A stretch of 64,000 bases of DNA from positions 3,878,001 through 3,942,000 of the forward strand of contig NZ_OX458333.1 of NCBI RefSeq assembly GCF_949769195.1, given 5' to 3'. A model generated the notes under the pieces. It had not been told where the DNA came from and did not search any database. It saw only the letters and a list, made by a program, of their open reading frames with translations. Below, piece by piece: positions 7,963 through 16,189 of the stretch. The translations under genes and the position numbers were made by a program. Numbering within the stretch: the stretch's first letter is position 1; each line of letters opens with the position of its first letter. Source of the DNA: Methylocaldum szegediense. Lineage in GTDB: Bacteria > Pseudomonadota > Gammaproteobacteria > Methylococcales > Methylococcaceae.

Positions 7963-8923
7963 TGTCAAGTCCCGCAAGATCGTAAACCTTCTTTCGAAAA
8001 AGATGAGGATGGGACAGTTGCCAGTTTTTGAGAGCCTGGATCGGGGTGAGATGGCCTAAGGCCTTTTGGGGAATGTGATGATTGTACAGCTCGACATAGC
8101 GGTGCAGGGTGGTGTCCAGATCGGCGGTTGAATCGAAGTGATGGGTTTGCAACACCTCCTCGATGCGGCCATTGAAGCGTTCCACCAGGCCATTCGTTTG
8201 GGGCCGGCCCGGCGGAATCAGGCGATGTTCGATGCCTTGTTCAGTACAGAGGCGGTCAAACTCATGCGTCCCCGAGGGCTGCCGAGTTCGGGTCAGGAAA
8301 CGGTCGGTAAACTCCGAGCCGTTGTCGGTCAGGCATTTCTGGATGCGGAAAGGCGCGGCCTGAATCACCGCTTTGAGGAAGTCCTTTGCGCTTAAGGCGG
8401 AGCGGTTGGGCTTGAGGGCGACATAGACCCAGCGGGTGGCGCGGTCGATGGCGACGAACAGGTATCGGCGGGGTTCGCCGTCGATGGCGGGCAAGTACTT
8501 AACATCCAGGTGAAGGAAGCCGGGCTCATAGGCCTTGAAGGGTTTGACCTTCGCCTTCTCTGTAGGCGGAAGCAGGGTCTTGAGGGACGCCACCCCGTGG
8601 CGGCGCAGGCAGCGGTCTAGCCCGGAACGGGACACGGCGGGATTGAGAAATTCCCGGGTCACGGCCAGGAGATCATCCAAGGGGAGGAGCAGAGCTTGGC
8701 GGAGGTAGACCACGATGGCTTCCTGGGCGGGCGTGAGCGTGGTTCTGAGGGTGTGGGGCCGGTGTGAGGCATCTTCGACCGAGGAGCGGTGTTTCCACTT
8801 GCGGACGGTCGTTCGGCTAATGCCATGCTTTTGGGCCAAGGCGCGCTCGCTCAACGTGGACGCTTGAATGGCCTGCCGAACGGCCGGGGTGGTACGGGCG
8901 TTCTTATGAAGACGAATCGGCAT
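7109..8923 (-). CDS. Chimeric frame: IS481-type transposase fused to HAF-repeat protein
   Basis: A single open frame of about 604 residues. Residues 1-320 are an IS481-type transposase: HTH (LSERALAQKHGISRTTVRKW), then the DDE residues in HLDVKYLP, TDNGSEF and QTNGLVERFNGRIEEVL. The element has no stop codon before its right end, so the frame runs across the boundary at 7963 into a host gene of HAF repeats (AFRWTQTTGLTGLGGLD, YRWTESTGMADLG, AFRWTAEDGMISLG) ending in a VPLPAAFWLLASGL sorting tail. Whether the fusion is made as a protein is unknown. The host gene's own start and signal peptide are lost. Confidence 0.8.
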   Translation of the reverse strand: MPIRLHKNARTTPAVRQAIQASTLSERALAQKHGISRTTVRKWKHRSSVEDASHRPHTLRTTLTPAQEAIVVYLRQALLLPLDDLLAVTREFLNPAVSRSGLDRCLRRHGVASLKTLLPPTEKAKVKPFKAYEPGFLHLDVKYLPAIDGEPRRYLFVAIDRATRWVYVALKPNRSALSAKDFLKAVIQAAPFRIQKCLTDNGSEFTDRFLTRTRQPSGTHEFDRLCTEQGIEHRLIPPGRPQTNGLVERFNGRIEEVLQTHHFDSTADLDTTLHRYVELYNHHIPQKALGHLTPIQALKNWQLSHPHLFRKKVYDLAGLDSYQAFRWTQTTGLTGLGGLDANDGFTRASGISADGSIIVGYSRTSAHPLGSGYRWTESTGMADLGQLPGDVWSWAQAISADSSVIVGISNTLTDQQAFRWTAEDGMISLGNAPAATSSGASAVSEEGTVIAGQGKIGDFNYAMVWTEEGGWKNFGTLPGYQNSNTNAISGDGTVVGQSFNFDSATSTFTSEGFIWDEANGMRNVKEWLMDEYGLDLAAWTISNVLGISGDGRFIAGYGINPDGNTEDWLADLSPSPVPLPAAFWLLASGLVTFVGAARNGCRVV

Positions 8924-9027
8924 GGAGAGAAACCTCACTTGGACGAACCGAATATCTCCTGGAGAAGGCTCCGGGCTTCGAACAGAGCATAACTCCTTCT
9001 CGGTAAATAATCATACGAGACGCGACA
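7963..9027 (-). mobile_element. IS481-type insertion sequence, copy 1
   Basis: 1065 bp, the same length as copy 2 and nearly identical in inverse orientation. Ends: TGTCAAGTCCCG on the left and the complement of TGTCGCGTCTCG on the right (imperfect inverted repeats, 9 of 12 positions). Copy 1 and copy 2 differ by one base within the first 17 bases at the transposase-start end. The bases flanking copy 1 do not form a convincing target duplication. Confidence 0.85.
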
Positions 9028-9343
9028 CATAGGGTAAGAAACGAAACCTCATATAACCACGACTTACCTATTCCCCGCCCGGCACCCCATACGGCAATAG
9101 CGACACCTATGAGCAGCCCGATGAAAAGCCTATCATGGCATCAGATACGCCCCAGAGGAAAACCTTTACTGCGCCCATGCCTGTAGCTCCTCAACGACGC
9201 GCTCGCGCTGGTAAAAAGAAACATAATTCAGGCTAAAGTCGGTTAATAATATAGTCAACGTTGCAATGAACACCGATGCGATTAATGCTGCAGCAATTGG
9301 AATAAAAGCCGCCGCAAGTGCACCTCCCACTACGGTTCCTACA
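9028..9343 (-). pseudogene. Remnants of two membrane-protein genes trapped between the IS copies
   Basis: On the minus strand, 9342-9166 reads 58 codons of a membrane protein C-terminus (VGTVVGGALAAAFIPIAAAL, then NYVSFYQRERVVEELQAWAQ, stop). An ATG 8 codons before that stop opens an overlapping frame, MGAVKVFLWGVSDAMIG, which shifts by one base and continues as IGLLIGVAIAVWGAGRGIGK to the edge of IS copy 1. If the 316-bp segment is turned round, this frame continues past IS copy 2 at 10415-10457. Family unknown; hydrophobic, overlapping genes. Confidence 0.5.
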
Positions 9344-10408
9344 TGTCGCGTCTCGTGTGATTATTTACCGAGAAGGAGTTATGCTCTGTTCGAAGCCCGG
9401 AGCCTTCTCCAGGAGATATTCGGTTCGTCCAAGTGAGGTTTCTCTCCATGCCGATTCGTCTTCATAAGAACGCCCGTACCACCCCGGCCGTTCGGCAGGC
9501 CATTCAAGCGTCCACGTTGAGCGAGCGCGCCTTGGCCCAAAAGCATGGCATTAGCCGAACGACCGTCCGCAAGTGGAAACACCGCTCCTCGGTCGAAGAT
9601 GCCTCACACCGGCCCCACACCCTCAGAACCACGCTCACGCCCGCCCAGGAAGCCATCGTGGTCTACCTCCGCCAAGCTCTGCTCCTCCCCTTGGATGATC
9701 TCCTGGCCGTGACCCGGGAATTTCTCAATCCCGCCGTGTCCCGTTCCGGGCTAGACCGCTGCCTGCGCCGCCACGGGGTGGCGTCCCTCAAGACCCTGCT
9801 TCCGCCTACAGAGAAGGCGAAGGTCAAACCCTTCAAGGCCTATGAGCCCGGCTTCCTTCACCTGGATGTTAAGTACTTGCCCGCCATCGACGGCGAACCC
9901 CGCCGATACCTGTTCGTCGCCATCGACCGCGCCACCCGCTGGGTCTATGTCGCCCTCAAGCCCAACCGCTCCGCCTTAAGCGCAAAGGACTTCCTCAAAG
10001 CGGTGATTCAGGCCGCGCCTTTCCGCATCCAGAAATGCCTGACCGACAACGGCTCGGAGTTTACCGACCGTTTCCTGACCCGAACTCGGCAGCCCTCGGG
10101 GACGCATGAGTTTGACCGCCTCTGTACTGAACAAGGCATCGAACATCGCCTGATTCCGCCGGGCCGGCCCCAAACGAATGGCCTGGTGGAACGCTTCAAT
10201 GGCCGCATCGAGGAGGTGTTGCAAACCCATCACTTCGATTCAACCGCCGATCTGGACACCACCCTGCACCGCTATGTCGAGCTGTACAATCATCACATTC
10301 CCCAAAAGGCCTTAGGCCATCTCACCCCGATCCAGGCTCTCAAAAACTGGCAACTGTCCCATCCTCATCTTTTTCGAAAGAAGGTTTACGATCTTGCGGG
10401 ACTTGACA
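9344..10408 (+). mobile_element. IS481-type insertion sequence, copy 2
   Basis: 1065 bp, starts TGTCGCGTCTCG and ends CGGGACTTGACA, inverse orientation to copy 1. Its downstream flank begins CCTATG, which is identical to the six bases flanking the transposase-start end of copy 1 (complement of 9028-9033), not to its own left flank (CCTACA). This indicates that flanks were exchanged by inversion between the copies. Confidence 0.85.
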
Positions 10409-10473
10409 CCTATGCAGTTTCATTGTTTTCTTTATCCTTCCAAGGGAACAGTATTAGTTCTGGCGAAAAATAA
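9448..10473 (+). CDS. IS481-type transposase, copy 2
   Basis: About 341 residues. The ATG at 9448 has GAGG eight bases upstream; a GTG at 9433 is in frame. N-terminal HTH (residues about 24-45), an integrase-core domain with D in HLDVKYLP, D in TDNGSEF and E in VERFNGRIEEVL, and C-terminal QKALGHLTPIQALKNW, all family features. As in copy 1 the frame has no stop inside the element: it leaves the IS at 10408 and adds about 21 codons of flanking sequence before stopping at 10471-10473. All catalytic residues are intact, so it may be active. Confidence 0.9.
   Translation: MPIRLHKNARTTPAVRQAIQASTLSERALAQKHGISRTTVRKWKHRSSVEDASHRPHTLRTTLTPAQEAIVVYLRQALLLPLDDLLAVTREFLNPAVSRSGLDRCLRRHGVASLKTLLPPTEKAKVKPFKAYEPGFLHLDVKYLPAIDGEPRRYLFVAIDRATRWVYVALKPNRSALSAKDFLKAVIQAAPFRIQKCLTDNGSEFTDRFLTRTRQPSGTHEFDRLCTEQGIEHRLIPPGRPQTNGLVERFNGRIEEVLQTHHFDSTADLDTTLHRYVELYNHHIPQKALGHLTPIQALKNWQLSHPHLFRKKVYDLAGLDTYAVSLFSLSFQGNSISSGEK
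10409..10457 (+). pseudogene. 3' end of a membrane-protein gene split by IS copy 2
   Basis: Joined to the complement of 9028 onward (with one CCTATG removed), this piece continues the same frame as C-S-F-I-V-F-F-I-L-P-R-E-Q-Y and stops at 10455-10457. This supports insertion of the IS into that gene followed by inversion of the segment between the two IS copies. Confidence 0.5.
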
Positions 10474-10745
10474 AAAGAGACGTACTCAACCAGGGTGGGA
10501 GATTATTTGATTTTGCGCCGGTGTCATTCCTTTTAAGGCGTCGGAATTGGGATAGGCGTGCGGCATGGCTGCACTCAGTCGTGACCTGTTGACACCGAAG
10601 CCAGAAAGGGGGGAGTCAGCTGTCCTTGCAGTTTGGCCGCGCTATCCTGTCAACGGTCCCAAAAATCCCAGGTTCCGCAGTTAATCACGCAAACGTTTGT
10701 TTTATTTGATACGCAAGAGGCAGAAATGACACTACAAGGCGCTTT

Positions 10746-10970
10746 TCATGGCCTTGGAAGGTCCAGGACGGCGAACAGATCGAGTTGTTTCTGTCTGGTC
10801 TTGGTGATCCCCGTGTAGGTGCGCTTACCAACGGTGGCGCGGTGCTGCTGTATACGGCGAAGCAGCTCGAGCATAGAGTTTAGGCGGGTAGTAGTGCTCT
10901 GTGCCTTCAGTAGCATCCGCATGATTCGATACAGGACCAGTGCGAAAAACAGATCAGGAACCCGGGACAG
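10746..10970 (-). pseudogene. DDE transposase (IS4/IS1634 type), C-terminal remnant
   Basis: The minus strand reads VPDLFFALVLYRIMRMLLKA, then LELLRRIQQHRATVGKRTYT and QKQLDLFAVLDLP before a stop at 10746-10748. This resembles the C-terminal helix region of IS1634/IS4-group transposases (FLALVxYRxMxxxL, LxxLRRIQxHR). No start or catalytic core remains. Confidence 0.55.
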
Positions 10971-11028
10971 TCCTTGGTTATTTGCTTGTTGGTTTTTTTG
11001 ATCTCACCTCAATCGACCACGCTTATCT

Positions 11029-11679
11029 GGAGAAGCCGCGCAAAGCCTCCTGGGACAGGGTGGCATTCCTAACGTCGCGCTGGTGGCGGGCGGCAAGATC
11101 GCCGCCTTCAAGCTGGAACACGTGTGGGGGGAGGCCTTCATCGACTACGTTCCCTCGCGCGGGGCCAAACATCACCAGGGCGACACCTGGGTGCCGCTGG
11201 ATGCGAGTTTCAAGCTTTATGACTATACGAGCCCTCTAAACATTCCGGCGATTGCGGGGTTCGACAGTGCCGGAGATCTCGCGCAGCTTCTCCAGTCGGC
11301 GAGCCTGGATGAAGCCAACGCCAGCGTCACCGGCGTCGACGCCGAATTTCTGAAATCCCGTTTGAGCGCCTATCAGGCCACGCTGGCCGAATACAGTCGG
11401 CGTCAACCGCATCCGCTCACCTTGGATCAAGCGTTCGGTGCCAAAACGATTCGGGCCTCGAACCTCCCGACCCTCTCCGGCGCGTTGCCGTATGCGACGA
11501 TCGCGATCGGGAGCCGCTTCGCGGCCTTACCGGATCAGTTGCGGCACACCGTGACCTTGGAGTTCTTCGCGACTGCACTCGATCGCAGCCTGGCGGCACC
11601 CGCATTGACCCAAACGTTTTCCCTGCCGCGCCTCCAACTGCAGCGCCTCGGCATCACCTATGTCCCTTTTGCGCCACCT
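11029..11679 (+). pseudogene. Transglutaminase-like / RHS-associated protein fragment
   Basis: The frame open from about 11001 reads SGEAAQSLLGQGGIPNVALV, then FKLEHVWGEAFIDYVPSRGA, GDTWVPLDASFK, TLSGALPYATIAIG and LPDQLRHTVTLEFFATALDR. This is the middle part of the long transglutaminase-like proteins found next to or within RHS/YD-repeat genes; HVW and the D of VPLDASFK are the His and Asp of the core. The Cys-bearing part is missing upstream and the 3' part is lost where an IS1-like remnant begins near 11680. An open frame continues to 11844 but no longer looks like the family. Confidence 0.6.
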
Positions 11680-11770
11680 AACCACAAAGGACAAAACGTA
11701 TTCGGTGGTGGTGTCGCTGGCGTACCACAGCCAACGTGGGTTCATCTTGCAAGCTCCATAGCTCCACCGT
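11680..11770 (-). pseudogene. IS1-type transposase fragment
   Basis: The minus strand reads KMNPRWLWYASDTTTEYVLS with VELWS just before it in a frame shifted by one base. This resembles the ELWSFV...WLWYALDxxTGxVLAF core of IS1-family transposases. Only about 30 codons are recognisable. It marks the break of the transglutaminase-like gene. Confidence 0.45.
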
Positions 11771-12274
11771 CCGTCCGCCTGAACAGCAGCGGTAAATCAA
11801 ACGAAGGCCGGACGTCCACGGTAATTTCCAGCGAGCCGATGTAACGACTTCGAATACCACGCCATTCATCGCTCCATAGACCTAGCTGCCTTTTTCCGCT
11901 TGTAGCCGTCATAGCCGGCCCGTGTCCACCTTCGCACGTGGATGGCAGCGTTCGCCCATCGACATAGGGGCGTCTCTTCAGTCCTTGGCCTCACGCAACA
12001 GTGCGCGGAGCTTGTGCACGATCGCCGCGAAACAGCCGGCTGCAAGCCAACACCGCATCTGCTGACGACCGCTTGCGAGGCCGGCTGGTCAAGTGGGAAC
12101 AGCCGCCGGGACGCACCGGCCCGCCCTACCAGCGCCAACCGGTGTTGAAGTGGGTCAATCTTCATCAAAGTAAAAAGGGGCCACGGACGTCCATTCGTCG
12201 TCCGGGACATCGCTCGGACAAGGTTGACGAGTCACGGTACGTGTAATAACCCTCTCTCCAGCAAAAGCACATTC
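11771..12274. other. Degraded transposase-like sequence upstream of rtcA
   Basis: No intact gene. The plus frame at about 12085-12165 (GRTGPPYQRQPVLKWVNLHQ) weakly resembles the P-T-L-R-W-V-F-Q tail of some DDE transposases. The rest has no recognisable frame. The rtcA promoter should lie near the right end. Confidence 0.35.
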
Positions 12275-13357
12275 ATGTCTACTATGGATTGCATCGTTAT
12301 CGACGGTTCCTACGGAGAAGGCGGCGGGCAAATCCTCAGGACCACGCTTTGCCTGTCCGCCATCAGCGGTCGCCCCGTACGTATCGAAAACATCCGCGCT
12401 AGGCGCAAGAAGCCTGGATTGGCCGCCCAGCACCTGACCGCGGTGTTTGCGGCGGCCAAGCTTTGCGATGCCGAATTGAGCGGCGCCGAACTGGGCTCCA
12501 AGACGTTGACGTTCGCACCGCGGACAAAGCCTAAGGCGGGCGATTATCTGTTCGATGTGGCGGAAGCGAGGCGAGGCGGCAGTGCCGGAGCAGTGACACT
12601 GGTACTTCAGACGGTACTGTTGCCTCTGGCTCTGGCCGAAGGCAGTTCTAGGGTGGTGTTTCTGGGAGGAACGCATGTGCCGATGAGCCCCCCCTTCGAC
12701 TATGTTCGCAACGTGTGGCTGTCTTACTTGAAACTGATGGGCATTCGCGCCGAACTTAGCCTGGAACGGTCTGGTTGGTATCCGGTCGGGCAAGGCGAAA
12801 TGAGGCTGGAGATCAGCGGAACCCCGGCGGGGGAACGAGAAAAATTACGCCCGCTGACTCTGCCGGAACGGGGCGAGTTAGTCGCGATCACCGGCCGTGC
12901 GCTCGCCGCCAATCTTCCCGAACACGTGGCCGTACGCATGGCGGACCGTGCGCAAACCATATTGCGGCGGAAGAACATGTCTTGCGAGATCGACGCGGTT
13001 TCGGTTCGAGCAGCCTGCCCCGGTGCGGGAATTTTTCTGGTCGCGCGCTACCAGCACGCTTTGGCTGGTTTTAGCGCCCTGGGCGAACGTGGGAAGCCGG
13101 CGGAGCAAGTCGCCGAGGACGTCTGCGCGAAACTTCTGGAGCACCATCACACGAATGCTTCGGTAGACGAGCATTTGGCGGATCAACTGGTGTTGCCATG
13201 CGCTCTCGCGGATGGCGAGTCCGTTTATACGGTCGATCCGATGACTCGGCACCTTTCGACCAACGCTTGGGTGGTGGAGCGTTTCGGCGTGGCCGAAGTC
13301 GAATTGATATCAACCTCGGCTACGGCCGGTCTGGTGCGAGTTTTTCCGAATCCGTGA
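12275..13357 (+). CDS. rtcA: RNA 3'-terminal phosphate cyclase
   Basis: About 360 residues from the ATG at 12275 (ATG at 12284 also possible). Converts RNA 3'-phosphate to a 2',3'-cyclic phosphate with ATP through an enzyme-AMP intermediate. The N-terminal signature DGSYGEGGGQILRT, the GGSAGAVT loop, the family block FLGGTHVPMSPPFDYV and the catalytic His in SVDEHLADQLVLPCA are all present. Full family length. It is 9 bases upstream of polX and reads with it; rtcB and rtcR are not in the window. Confidence 0.93.
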   Translation: MSTMDCIVIDGSYGEGGGQILRTTLCLSAISGRPVRIENIRARRKKPGLAAQHLTAVFAAAKLCDAELSGAELGSKTLTFAPRTKPKAGDYLFDVAEARRGGSAGAVTLVLQTVLLPLALAEGSSRVVFLGGTHVPMSPPFDYVRNVWLSYLKLMGIRAELSLERSGWYPVGQGEMRLEISGTPAGEREKLRPLTLPERGELVAITGRALAANLPEHVAVRMADRAQTILRRKNMSCEIDAVSVRAACPGAGIFLVARYQHALAGFSALGERGKPAEQVAEDVCAKLLEHHHTNASVDEHLADQLVLPCALADGESVYTVDPMTRHLSTNAWVVERFGVAEVELISTSATAGLVRVFPNP

Positions 13358-13366
13358 GCATCCCGT

Positions 13367-15091
13367 ATGCCTATCCGAAACGCTGATATCGCCGCGATTC
13401 TCGAGGAAATCGCCGATCTCTTGGAGATCGACGGTGCGAACGTGTTTCGGATTCGCGCCTACCACAACGCTGCCCGTATTCTCAAAGAGCTTGGTCAGGA
13501 TGTGCGCACGATGGTGGAGAAGGGCGAGGATCTGACTCGGTTGCCCGGTATCGGGGCCGATCTGGCTGGCAAGATCAAGGAAATCGTCGACACCGGCCGT
13601 TGCAAGGTACTGGACGATCTGCACAAGCGTCTTCCGCCCGCCATCGTGGAACTCTTGAGGATTCCGGGGTTGGGACCGAAGCGGGTAAGAGTGCTGTACC
13701 GCGAACTCGGTATTCAAACCCTCGAGCAGCTGAGGCGCGCGGTACGTGAGCATAGAATCCGGTCGCTTCCAGGGTTCGGCGAGAAGACCGAAATGCACAT
13801 CGCTGACGCTCTGGAGGCTCACGGTGGCGGAGTGGGGCGCTATACCCGCGTTGCCGCCGATCAATACGCGGCACCTTTGCTCGATTACTTGAACACGGTT
13901 CCCGGCATCGACAAAGTGGTGATCGCCGGTAGCTATCGCCGCGCCAAGGAGACCGTGGGTGATCTCGATATTCTGGCGACCGGTAGCTCGGAAGGCCTGG
14001 TGATGCAGCGTTTCGTCGAGTATGACGATGTCGAGGAGATTCTGTCGCAGGGGCCGACACGGGCTAGTGTGCTGCTGCGTGGCGGATTGCAAGTGGACTT
14101 CAGAGTGGTTCCTAAGGAAAGCTATGGCGCGGCGCTGCATTATTTCACCGGCAGCAAAGCGCACAACATCGCCATTCGGCGCCTGGGGCAGGAGAGGGGA
14201 CTTAAGATCAACGAATACGGCGTATTTCGGGGCGACAAGCGCGTCGCGGGCGACACCGAAGAATCGGTTTTCGCCTCTGTCGGACTGCCCTTTATTCCGG
14301 CAGAACTGCGCGAAGATCAGGGCGAAATCGAGGCGGCCAAGGCCGGATATCTGCCTAAGTTGGTCGAGTTGTCGGATCTCAAAGGCGATCTCCATGCACA
14401 TACCAAGGCGTCGGACGGTCACAACACGATTCTGGAAATGGCTCAAGCTGCAAAAAGCCATGGCCTCCAATATCTCGCCATCACCGAGCATTCCCGCCGG
14501 CTGACGGTGGCTCACGGTCTTGATCCGGTCCGGTTACTCAAACAGATCGATGAAATCGATAAGCTGAACGAAACCCTGGATGGTATCGTTCTCCTTAAGG
14601 GTATCGAAGTGGATATTCTGGAGGACGGTAGTCTGGATCTGCCGGACGATGTGCTTGGTCGGCTGGACATCGTGGTTGGTGCTGTGCACAGCCGGTTTGG
14701 CCTATCCCGGATTAAGCAGACCGAGCGGATACTGAGGGCGATGGATCGTCCCTATTTCAACATTCTGGCGCATCCCTCCGGTCGATTGATTGGACGCCGC
14801 GAGCCCTATGAGGTCGATATGTCGCGCATCATTCGCAAGGCGAAAGAGCGCGGGTGTTTTCTCGAACTCAATGCCAATCCGGAGCGTCTCGACCTCGTCG
14901 ACAGCCACTGTCGAATGGCCAGGGAGGAGGGCGTTCTGGTCAGTCTCAATTCCGACGCGCACAGCATTCTCGATTTCCGAAACCTGCGCTACGCCGTCGG
15001 ACAGGCTAGACGCGGCTGGTTGGAGCCCGGCGACGTGCTCAACACCCGTAGCCTGAAGGAACTGCGTCCCTTGCTTTGCGGTACCCGTTGA
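13367..15091 (+). CDS. polX: DNA polymerase X with PHP domain
   Basis: 574 residues. Residues 1-80 are the helix-hairpin-helix N-domain (ILEEIADLLEIDGANVFRIR). The palm carries the metal ligands in YRRAKETVGDLDILAT and VDFRVV. Residues about 335-570 form the PHP exonuclease domain (DLHAHTKASDGHNTI, ITEHS, GIEVDIL, HSRFG, HPSGRL, NSDAHS) with an apparently complete set of His/Asp metal ligands. The family has gap-filling polymerase and 3'-5' exonuclease activity in base-excision repair. Start chosen at 13367, 9 bases after rtcA. A terminator lies at 15246-15292. Confidence 0.93.
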   Translation: MPIRNADIAAILEEIADLLEIDGANVFRIRAYHNAARILKELGQDVRTMVEKGEDLTRLPGIGADLAGKIKEIVDTGRCKVLDDLHKRLPPAIVELLRIPGLGPKRVRVLYRELGIQTLEQLRRAVREHRIRSLPGFGEKTEMHIADALEAHGGGVGRYTRVAADQYAAPLLDYLNTVPGIDKVVIAGSYRRAKETVGDLDILATGSSEGLVMQRFVEYDDVEEILSQGPTRASVLLRGGLQVDFRVVPKESYGAALHYFTGSKAHNIAIRRLGQERGLKINEYGVFRGDKRVAGDTEESVFASVGLPFIPAELREDQGEIEAAKAGYLPKLVELSDLKGDLHAHTKASDGHNTILEMAQAAKSHGLQYLAITEHSRRLTVAHGLDPVRLLKQIDEIDKLNETLDGIVLLKGIEVDILEDGSLDLPDDVLGRLDIVVGAVHSRFGLSRIKQTERILRAMDRPYFNILAHPSGRLIGRREPYEVDMSRIIRKAKERGCFLELNANPERLDLVDSHCRMAREEGVLVSLNSDAHSILDFRNLRYAVGQARRGWLEPGDVLNTRSLKELRPLLCGTR

Positions 15092-15245
15092 CATGCAAGG
15101 CTGCGGCAGTGCCATCGCGAGATAAACAGGTTGAACTTTTCCGTGTGACAAAAGTCACAAAGGTAAGTGTCAGGAACGACGCGAACTACTCATCTCCTCC
15201 CTTTGAGTAGTGTCATTCGCCCGGCATCCCCCAAGCCGGGACTTT

Positions 15246-15292
15246 GCTCCGAGGTAGTCCCCCCCCTATTTGCCTCGGAGCTTTTTCTTTTT
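15246..15292 (+). terminator. Rho-independent terminator after polX
   Basis: Stem GCTCCGAGG / CCTCGGAGC with an 18-base loop, then a T-rich run (five T, C, five T). Two smaller hairpins precede it (CTACTCA/TGAGTAG at about 15186-15212 and CCCGGC/GCCGGG at about 15220-15240). It ends the rtcA-polX unit just before the convergent end of engB. Confidence 0.8.
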
Positions 15293-15297
15293 GGGCG

Positions 15298-15918
15298 TCA
15301 TTCAGGCCCGCTCGCTCCGGGCAGCCCCAGCCAGCGGTCTAATACCGCCCACGCTTCCTCCAATCCGACACGCTTGAGCGCCGAAAAAATCTGCAGGCTG
15401 ATCTCCAATCCCTCGATTGTCTTCAACTCGGCTTCGACCGTGCGCAAGGCTTGTAGCGCGGCGCTCCTGCCGAGCTTGTCCGCCTTGGTCAGGGCAATGT
15501 GTAGAGGCAAGTCCCAATGACGACACCACTCGATCATGAGTCGATCGAAAGACGTCAGGGGATGGCGGATATCCATCACTAGAAACACACCGCGCAAGGA
15601 TCGGCGCTCGCTGAAATAGCGCTCCAACGCCTCGCGCCAATTCTTCTGAATCGCCTCCGGTACCTCAGCATAGCCGTACCCCGGAAGATCGACTAACCGT
15701 CTTTGGTCATCCAACCGGAAAAAATTGAGCATCCGGGTTCGACCGGGCGTCTTGCTGACCCGCGCGAGCGACTTTTGTTGCGTGATCGCATTGATCGCGC
15801 TGGATTTTCCGGCGTTCGAACGTCCCGCAAACGCGACTTCGAAACCTACGTCCTGCGGTGCATTTCTCACGTTTGGGGCGCTCGCCAGATAGCGGGCCTT
15901 TTGATAATTGGTATTCAT
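15298..15918 (-). CDS. engB: Ribosome biogenesis GTPase EngB/YsxC
   Basis: 206 residues, the usual length. Essential GTPase of large-subunit assembly. G1 [10 protein letters not shown]2 SKTPGRTR, G3 DLPGYGYA, G4 TKADKL and G5 FSALKR are all present. It is divergent from cytochrome c4; the region between holds one copy of the five-hairpin repeat. This engB / c-type cytochrome / dsbA neighbourhood is common in gammaproteobacteria. Confidence 0.96.
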   Translation of the reverse strand: MNTNYQKARYLASAPNVRNAPQDVGFEVAFAGRSNAGKSSAINAITQQKSLARVSKTPGRTRMLNFFRLDDQRRLVDLPGYGYAEVPEAIQKNWREALERYFSERRSLRGVFLVMDIRHPLTSFDRLMIEWCRHWDLPLHIALTKADKLGRSAALQALRTVEAELKTIEGLEISLQIFSALKRVGLEEAWAVLDRWLGLPGASGPE

Positions 15919-15994
15919 GGTTTCGGGAATGCTGTTGACTTTTATGAGCTACCCGTATTTGATTGGCGCTCTGATAATGAGCCACAGGGCTGAC

Positions 15995-16143
15995 TAATAA
16001 CCCGGCCCATAAATATCGGCCGGGTTAATCCGGGGCAGGGATGCCCCGGCGCGGCGACAAGCCGCGTGAGCCCAGGCCGGGCGTGTACCGGCCTGGGCGG
16101 CGGCCCGTAAATATCAGGAGAGTATTTACGGGCCTGCTTAATA
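15995..16143 (-). repeat. Five-hairpin intergenic repeat, copy A
   Basis: In complement orientation it has the same order of stems as copies B and C: an A/T-tipped stem beginning CCCGTAAATA, the CCAGGCCG stem, the GCGCGGC stem, the CCGGGGCA stem and the AACCCGGCC stem. It occupies most of the 270 bases between the starts of the divergent engB and cytochrome c4 genes, so it lies in or beside both leaders. Confidence 0.9.
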
Positions 16144-16189
16144 AGTAAGATCGCTTTACTATTTTTAGCTTTGCCGGACAGAGGGGCAA

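Noticed and set aside
7963-10408. Composite transposon carrying a cargo gene between the IS copies
   Set aside because: The 316 bp between the copies hold only gene fragments, and the split target duplication is better explained by inversion.
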